Source of the DNA: JAGZEG01 sp963930185
Lineage (GTDB): Bacteria; Actinomycetota; Coriobacteriia; Coriobacteriales; UMGS124
Reading direction: 5' to 3'
NCBI GenBank assembly: GCA_963930185.1
Contig: CAWVLT010000076.1
Coordinates: forward strand, 1 to 36,808
DNA length: 36,808 nt
Shown here piece after piece: positions 32,312-36,808 of the stretch. The notes beneath the pieces are model-generated. The model worked only from the letters and a program-made list of their open reading frames with translations, was not told the origin of the DNA and did not search any database. How positions within the stretch are numbered: position 1 is the first letter of the stretch; the number at the start of each line of letters is the position of its first letter. Both the position numbers and the translations under genes were made by a program.

Positions 32312-34186
32312 CTACGCGTTGGCGATGGCCTCGGCGGCGAGCTTGCCGCTCGTGAGCGCCCAGCCGTTGTTGGCGCCGGAGGGCGAGTTGGAGCCCATCA
32401 CGCCGCCCACGACCTCGCCGGCCGCGTACAGGCCGCCGATGACCTCGCCGTCAGCGCTTTCCACCTGCAGCGAGGTGTTGACGACCAGGCCGCCCATCGT
32501 GGTGGCGTAGCGGGGCTTCTGCTCCACCATGTAGTACTCGCCCTCGCCGATTTCCATCTTGAGGTAGTCGCCGTCGCGCCCGAACTCGTCGACGCCCGCC
32601 TGGACGCCGGCGTTATAGTCCTCCACCGTGGCCACGAGCACCTCGGGGTCGATGCCCACGTGCTCGGCGACCTCCTCGATGGTCTCGCCGTGCGCGAAGA
32701 CCGGGGTGGTGGAGCCGTTGGCCTCGAGCCACTCGGCCACGTGATCCATGTTAAAGCCGGTGCCGGGGAGCTTGGTCTCCCACACGGCGTAGTTCTCGGC
32801 GTCCATGAACAGGTAGAGCGTGGAGTTCTCCTGCTGCAGCTCGACCTCGAGGATGTCGTGGTTGGAGGCGTGCTCGTTGACCACGCGCTCGCCCTCGGGG
32901 CTCACCAGGATGGCGCTCATCGGCCAGACGAGGAGGTTGCCGTCGATGGTGGACTTGGCGCGACCCTCGGACACCTCGACGCCGTTAGGATACTGCTTGG
33001 CGTACTCGAGCATGCGGGTGGCGGCGTTGACGTCCTGGGCGGTGGCGACGGTCAGGCCGTCACCGGTGGAGGTGGTCAGGCCGTAGTAGAGCGAGTCGGC
33101 CAGCGACTCGGGCAGCCACTCGCTGCTCGCGCCGTAGCCGCCGGTGGTCAGGATCACGGCGGGGGCGGCGATGTTGTAGGTGGTGCCGTCCTTGCCGGTG
33201 GCGACGATGCCGCTCACGGCTCCGTCGGTCATCGTGATGCTCTGGATGGAGGTGTCGAGCAGCACCTCGGCGCCGGAGGCCTCCAGCGCGGCACGCAGGC
33301 TGATGCAGGCGCCCGCGCCGCCGTCGGCGTAGGCAAGCTCGCGGTTGTGGCTGTACTCGGCCAGGTTGTGCAGGCCGCCCTCCATGTTGTACTCGACGCC
33401 GCAGTAGGTGTTGAGCCAGTTGGTGGTCTCGCCCACGTTGTTGGCGTAGAGCTCGATGAGCTCGGGCACGCACATGTCTTCGCCGTTGGCCTGGAAGTCC
33501 TCGATCATGGACTCGGCGGAGTCGTCGGAGACGCCGGCCTCGACCTGCAGGTCGCTGCAGGTCACGACCTGGTTGCCGCCCGAGACGGAGATGCAGCCGC
33601 CGGTGCGGTAGGTCTTCTCCACGAGCACGGCCTTCTTGCCCAGCTCCTGCAGGCGGATGGTGGCGGCCATACCGGCGGCGCCGGCGCCCACCACGATCGC
33701 GTCGGCGGTCATCTCGACGACCTCGGTGGAGGGCTCGCTTGCGGGGGAGGCCCACAGGGCGTCCATGTCGGCGCCGGCCTGCTCGGCCGCGGCGGCCACG
33801 GCGTTGAGGATGGCCGCGCTGGTGATGGTGGCGCCGGTCATGCCGTCGATGCCCAGGCTCTGCTTCTCGATGATCTGCTGGGGCAGGCGCTCGAGGGCGC
33901 CCTCGGCCACGATGGGGGTCTCGGACTGCGAGGTGACCTCGATGGAGTCGATGGCGTGCTCGCTGAAGGTCACGTCAACCACGACGTCACCGCCGTTGCC
34001 CTCGAAGGACCCGGTGTAGGTGCCCGGGGTGTAGGTCTGCTCGACGGCCTCCTCGCCAAGGGCGCGGCGGGTGGCGCCCATCTGGCTGGCAAGGGCGAGG
34101 CTGGCGCCCAGCGCGCCTGCGCCGATGGTGAACGCGCGCCTCGAGACGAGACGGGGGCTGGAGACGAGAACCTTCTTGCTTTCCAT
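32312..34186 (-). CDS. Tat-exported FMN/FAD flavoprotein reductase with non-standard active site
   Basis: 624 residues. Tat signal (VSRRAF, 14-19), then an FMN-binding domain (about 52-135) with MTGAT at 116-120 (Thr120 is the expected FMN site), then an FAD domain with GAGAAG at 167-172. The core matches fumarate reductase-type flavoproteins. At the catalytic places it differs: the TRD Arg is replaced (NEHASNHDI), the VHHTMGG His is replaced (PRYATTMGG) and the NRLG Arg region reads NSPSGANNGW. It probably reduces something other than fumarate. GGAGG 6 bases before ATG 34186. Divergent from the membrane LuxR gene at 34691. Confidence 0.88.
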   Translation of the reverse strand: MESKKVLVSSPRLVSRRAFTIGAGALGASLALASQMGATRRALGEEAVEQTYTPGTYTGSFEGNGGDVVVDVTFSEHAIDSIEVTSQSETPIVAEGALERLPQQIIEKQSLGIDGMTGATITSAAILNAVAAAAEQAGADMDALWASPASEPSTEVVEMTADAIVVGAGAAGMAATIRLQELGKKAVLVEKTYRTGGCISVSGGNQVVTCSDLQVEAGVSDDSAESMIEDFQANGEDMCVPELIELYANNVGETTNWLNTYCGVEYNMEGGLHNLAEYSHNRELAYADGGAGACISLRAALEASGAEVLLDTSIQSITMTDGAVSGIVATGKDGTTYNIAAPAVILTTGGYGASSEWLPESLADSLYYGLTTSTGDGLTVATAQDVNAATRMLEYAKQYPNGVEVSEGRAKSTIDGNLLVWPMSAILVSPEGERVVNEHASNHDILEVELQQENSTLYLFMDAENYAVWETKLPGTGFNMDHVAEWLEANGSTTPVFAHGETIEEVAEHVGIDPEVLVATVEDYNAGVQAGVDEFGRDGDYLKMEIGEGEYYMVEQKPRYATTMGGLVVNTSLQVESADGEVIGGLYAAGEVVGGVMGSNSPSGANNGWALTSGKLAAEAIANA

Positions 34187-34430
34187 GCTGCTCCTCCTAA
34201 ATGGTTGCCATACTTGCCTGACTGGCGTCTTGCCTGACGTGCCGCCTGCCGCGTGGCCCGTGCGAGCGCTGCGGCTGCCCGGGTGCTGCCCGGGCGTGAT
34301 GGCCGCCCGAGCGCTGCGGCTATCGCGGTGGCTGCCCGGACGTGCCGCCTGCCCGGGTGGGCTGTGGCTGCCCGGGTGGGCGGCGGCTGCTGATCCGCAC
34401 GATACGTTCGCGGTCTCGAAAGGGATAGAA

Positions 34431-34542
34431 CCCCAAACGGGGCATTTGCACGTGGGGCAAGACCCCAAACGGGCCGCGCCCCGGATCGGGTCGTCTTGGC
34501 GAAGGGCGAGACGGGCGCGATGCACGGAGCACCCGAAACGGG
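34431..34542. promoter_or_regulatory. Three-copy CCCCAAACGGG motif in the divergent LuxR/reductase region
   Basis: CCCCAAACGGG occurs at 34431-34441 and 34463-34473, 32 bp apart or about three helical turns. A one-mismatch copy, CCCGAAACGGG, is at 34532-34542. The spacing suggests a regulator-binding array. The rest of 34187-34690 has GC-rich repetition (GAGCGCTGCGGCT twice, GCTGCCCGGG several times) and no gene. Confidence 0.5.
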
Positions 34543-34631
34543 TCATGGACATCAAAGTCGCACGTGGGCGCCTCGTCCAAGCGATGATCGACCGCGCATT
34601 GACGATGCCCGGATGCGCGCGCCTCGTTTTT

Positions 34632-34640
34632 TGCTAGTAT
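34632..34640 (+). promoter_or_regulatory. Extended -10 promoter of the second LuxR gene
   Basis: TGCTAGTAT (34632-34640) forms a TGn-TAGTAT element 51 bp before the start codon. No -35 is correctly spaced. Confidence 0.5.
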
Positions 34641-34690
34641 GTTCGCGTGCCCCGCGCATCCGGCGCGGAGCCGGTCGAGAAGGCGACACC

Positions 34691-36163
34691 ATGGGATTCC
34701 TCAAATCCGTGCGTCCCTGGCACCTGGGCCTGGCCCTCGTGCACATGTGGATCTACTGCTCCACGCACCGTTTCACCGTCACCGACGACGTCTCGGTGAT
34801 GGCGGTGATGTACGCGGCGATCTCCGCCTTCCTGCTGGCGCTCTTCCCGGTCGTTCGTGGGCTTACGCGTCCCGGTGCCGTGCTCGAGGGGTTCCCCTCG
34901 CGGCGCGTGGGCTGGGCGTGCGACGCCATCGCCGCGCTGTTCATGGCGGGCGGGGCGGTGGTGCTGGCGCTGCCACTCGCAGCATCGCCCGCCACGGTGG
35001 TCGCCGTCGTGATCGCCTCCGCGTTGGGCGGGGTGGGCGTCGCGTGGGCGTATGCGCGCTGGTGCCAGTTCTACGCCAAGCTCGACATCCACTACGCCGC
35101 GCCGCTTGTCTTTCTCACCATGGCGATCGGCTCGATCGGCAAGACCGTCATCGACCTGCTGCCGCCGGTGGCCGCCGCCGTGGTGCTGGTGTGCGTGTCG
35201 GTGGCGACGTTCGTCTGCATGCGCGCCTCGCTGGCCAGCGTGCCGCCCGCGCCCGAGCCGGCCAGCTACTACAACAACCGCACCATAGGCTCGCTCGCCC
35301 GGCTCGCGGTGGGCATCGCCGTGTTCAGCCTCACCACGGGCGTCATCCAGTCCATGCTGCTCGAGACGAGCGCGCCGCCGGCCGCCTCTGTGGTGGTGCA
35401 TCACGGCAGCGAGGTGCTCATCGCGCTCGCCATGATCGTGTGGGTGAGCCTCATGGGTCGCGGCCTGGACTTCAGCCGCACCTGGCGGCTCATCTTGGTG
35501 CTCATGGGCACGGCGCTCATCTTCGAGCCGCACTTCACCGCCGAGGCCGAGTCGTACCTGCTCTCGCTCATCCGCACCGCGCAGACCTTCCTCATCGTGT
35601 TCCTGTTCCTGGCGCTGGCCGACGTGGCGCGTCACAGCCCCTATCACCCAATTGCGGTGTTCTCGCTGGGGTGGGTCGCCTACACGCTGCCGTTCATGGC
35701 CGGTAAGGCGGTTGGCGACGAGCTGGTCACCTTGGGGCCCGACGCGGCGTTCGTCACCTCGGCGATCGTGTGGCTGCTCGTGATCGTGATGCTCTTCGTG
35801 CTCGACGACAGCTCGTCGGGCAACAAGCTCATCTTCGCCGAGCTCAACGCCGGGGGAGACGAGGACACCCCCGCCCGCCGCGCCGGCGCCATGCAGCGCG
35901 AGCTCAACGAGCAGAGCGCCACGGTGGCCCGGCAGGCCGACCCGCTGCGCGAGCGATGCGCCGCCCTGTCGGACTCCTACGGGCTTACCCCGCGCGAGCG
36001 CGAGATTCTGGAGATGCTCGTGCGCGGGCGCAGCAAGGTGCACATCGCCGAGGCGTTCCTCATCTCGGAGAACACCGTGCGAGGCCACGTGAAGCACATC
36101 TACGCCAAGCTCGACGTCCATGGCAAGCAGGAGCTGCTCGACAAGGTCGAGTCGGTCGGGTAG
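34691..36163 (+). CDS. Membrane LuxR-family regulator (about 12 TM segments plus C-terminal HTH)
   Basis: 490 residues. The first 390 or so are mostly membrane segments. After a charged linker, the LuxR helix-turn-helix starts near 430 with YGLTPREREILEMLVRGRS, recognition region ISENTVRGHVKHIYAKLDVHGK. The start at 34691 has an AGAAGG site 7 bases upstream. Same architecture as 17038-18459 but clearly different in sequence. It is divergent from the reductase at 32312 and probably controls it. The membrane part is the likely sensor; no ligand is known from sequence. Confidence 0.85.
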   Translation: MGFLKSVRPWHLGLALVHMWIYCSTHRFTVTDDVSVMAVMYAAISAFLLALFPVVRGLTRPGAVLEGFPSRRVGWACDAIAALFMAGGAVVLALPLAASPATVVAVVIASALGGVGVAWAYARWCQFYAKLDIHYAAPLVFLTMAIGSIGKTVIDLLPPVAAAVVLVCVSVATFVCMRASLASVPPAPEPASYYNNRTIGSLARLAVGIAVFSLTTGVIQSMLLETSAPPAASVVVHHGSEVLIALAMIVWVSLMGRGLDFSRTWRLILVLMGTALIFEPHFTAEAESYLLSLIRTAQTFLIVFLFLALADVARHSPYHPIAVFSLGWVAYTLPFMAGKAVGDELVTLGPDAAFVTSAIVWLLVIVMLFVLDDSSSGNKLIFAELNAGGDEDTPARRAGAMQRELNEQSATVARQADPLRERCAALSDSYGLTPREREILEMLVRGRSKVHIAEAFLISENTVRGHVKHIYAKLDVHGKQELLDKVESVG

Positions 36164-36734
36164 GCGGGCTGCTCGTCGGTGCTGGTCGCCTTTGGTTGTC
36201 AGGGGGAAGGCTCGGCCAGCTTGCTCGTGCTCGCTGCTCGTCGCTTTCCGCGCGCCTTGGGGTGGGCTGGTTGGCGATTCGCACGCGTTTGTGCCGCCTA
36301 GATGGAAGGTTTGGGGACTTTGGTACGAGTTGGGGGTGCGGCAGGCTGCGCTAGAAATTATCAATTGAATAAGCGATGAATGAAATTAAGAGGAGGCTCA
36401 AAATAGTCGTATAGATAATCAAATGCGTATATGTATAAAATTCGAGCAATAGCCTAGTAAGATTGGCTAGCCGTTCCAAACCCCGAAAACTTTCCACCAC
36501 GGCATCGATTTGACGTGCAAATGTGACTTGGCGGCCATCGCGTGGGCCACGCATGCCCCCACTTTCCCGTACAATATAACTATCTGTGTCTCTGGCACCG
36601 GGCTCGTGAGGCCGCTGGACTTGCGGAGCCGTCAGTCCCGCGTGACGCAGCGCGGCGCGACGCGTCGCCAAAGCCACTCAGCATCATGTAAACTGCCAGG
36701 CCCTATGGCCCGGCCCGTCAGGTAAGGGGTCGCC
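36164..36734. other. Intergenic region with AT-rich patch before carB
   Basis: About 570 bp without a convincing gene. From about 36355 to 36470 the base composition falls sharply to AT-rich, unlike the rest of the window. Small symmetrical sites such as TAGCC/GGCTA (near 36450) occur there. A -10-like TATAAC (36575-36580) and further AT-rich -10-like sequence near 36690 could serve carB. Confidence 0.45.
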
Positions 36735-36808
36735 ATGCCAAAGCGAACCGACATACGCAAGGTGCTCATCATCGGGTCCGGCCCGATCATCATCGGCCAG
36801 GCGTGCGA
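36735..36808 (+). CDS. carB: Carbamoyl-phosphate synthase large subunit, 5' end only
   Basis: The last 74 bases encode MPKRTDIRKVLIIGSGPIII then GQAC, the conserved start of CarB, which makes carbamoyl phosphate from bicarbonate, ammonia and ATP for pyrimidine and arginine synthesis. The first glycine-rich segment (GSGPIIIGQA) matches the family. AAGGGG stands before ATG. carA is not upstream in this window, so the large subunit gene starts its own unit or carA lies elsewhere. Confidence 0.9.
   Translation, partial: MPKRTDIRKVLIIGSGPIIIGQAC

Noticed and set aside
36351..36677. Minus-strand frame with a hydrophobic isoleucine-rich end in the AT-rich patch
   Set aside because: No ribosome site or family; the hydrophobic end is a result of AT-rich sequence.
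1..36808. tRNA or rRNA genes
   Set aside because: No cloverleaf consensus (such as a GGTTCGA arm with acceptor ends) or rRNA segment was seen by eye; a tRNA search program would be decisive.

Overview
The window comes from a high-GC, anaerobic gut-type actinobacterium. The best match is class Coriobacteriia (Collinsella, Olsenella or Eggerthella relatives). The evidence is several Tat-exported flavoprotein reductases, LuxR regulators fused to about twelve membrane segments beside two of them, an LPXTG surface protein, GH25 lysozyme, and GC-rich codon use. No rRNA, tRNA, CRISPR array, insertion sequence or phage gene was recognised.

Layout. 90-1691 (-) is a Tat flavoprotein reductase. 2187-3530 (-) is a membrane-anchored GH25 lysozyme. 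3946-14193 (+) is a catabolic operon: a FrlB/FraB-type deglycase, a FrlD-type sugar kinase, a complete Opp/Dpp ABC transporter (A, B, C, D, F), a GntR/HutC regulator and an MFS carrier. A perfect palindrome lies over its promoter. This looks like a system for using Amadori (fructosyl-amine) products, possibly glycated peptides. 14447-16069 (-) is a sortase-type leucine-rich-repeat protein interrupted by an in-frame TGA. 16459-16950 (+) holds a 40-residue membrane peptide and a YxeA-like protein.

17038-20681 is a divergent pair: a membrane LuxR regulator and an FMN/FAD reductase. 20939-21229 is an orphan 96-residue gene. 21378-22512 (-) is a DUF3990 ADP-ribosyltransferase-like protein with an overlapping partner, resembling a toxin-antitoxin pair. 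22760-25691 (+) is a class II aldolase, DhaL, DhaK and VOC-like operon. 25837-26441 (-) is a decayed AlbA/RecG-like regulator with a 13-bp tandem repeat at its frameshift. 26442-30374 (-) is a two-component system with a BcrA-type ABC exporter. 30747-31751 (+) is an EamA transporter. 32312-36163 is a second divergent reductase/membrane-LuxR pair. The window ends inside carB.

How the genes work together. In the first operon the Opp transporter would import the substrate, FrlD would phosphorylate the fructosyl group, and FrlB would split it to glucose 6-phosphate and a free amine; the GntR protein would control it. The three exported reductases suggest anaerobic respiration with organic acceptors. 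Two of the three lack the standard fumarate-reductase catalytic residues, so their acceptors are probably different. Structure not explained by genes includes a two-copy element of about 195 bp with long inverted ends, near-perfect to perfect 15-20 bp inverted repeats, short direct-repeat arrays beside the LuxR genes, and an AT-rich patch before carB.
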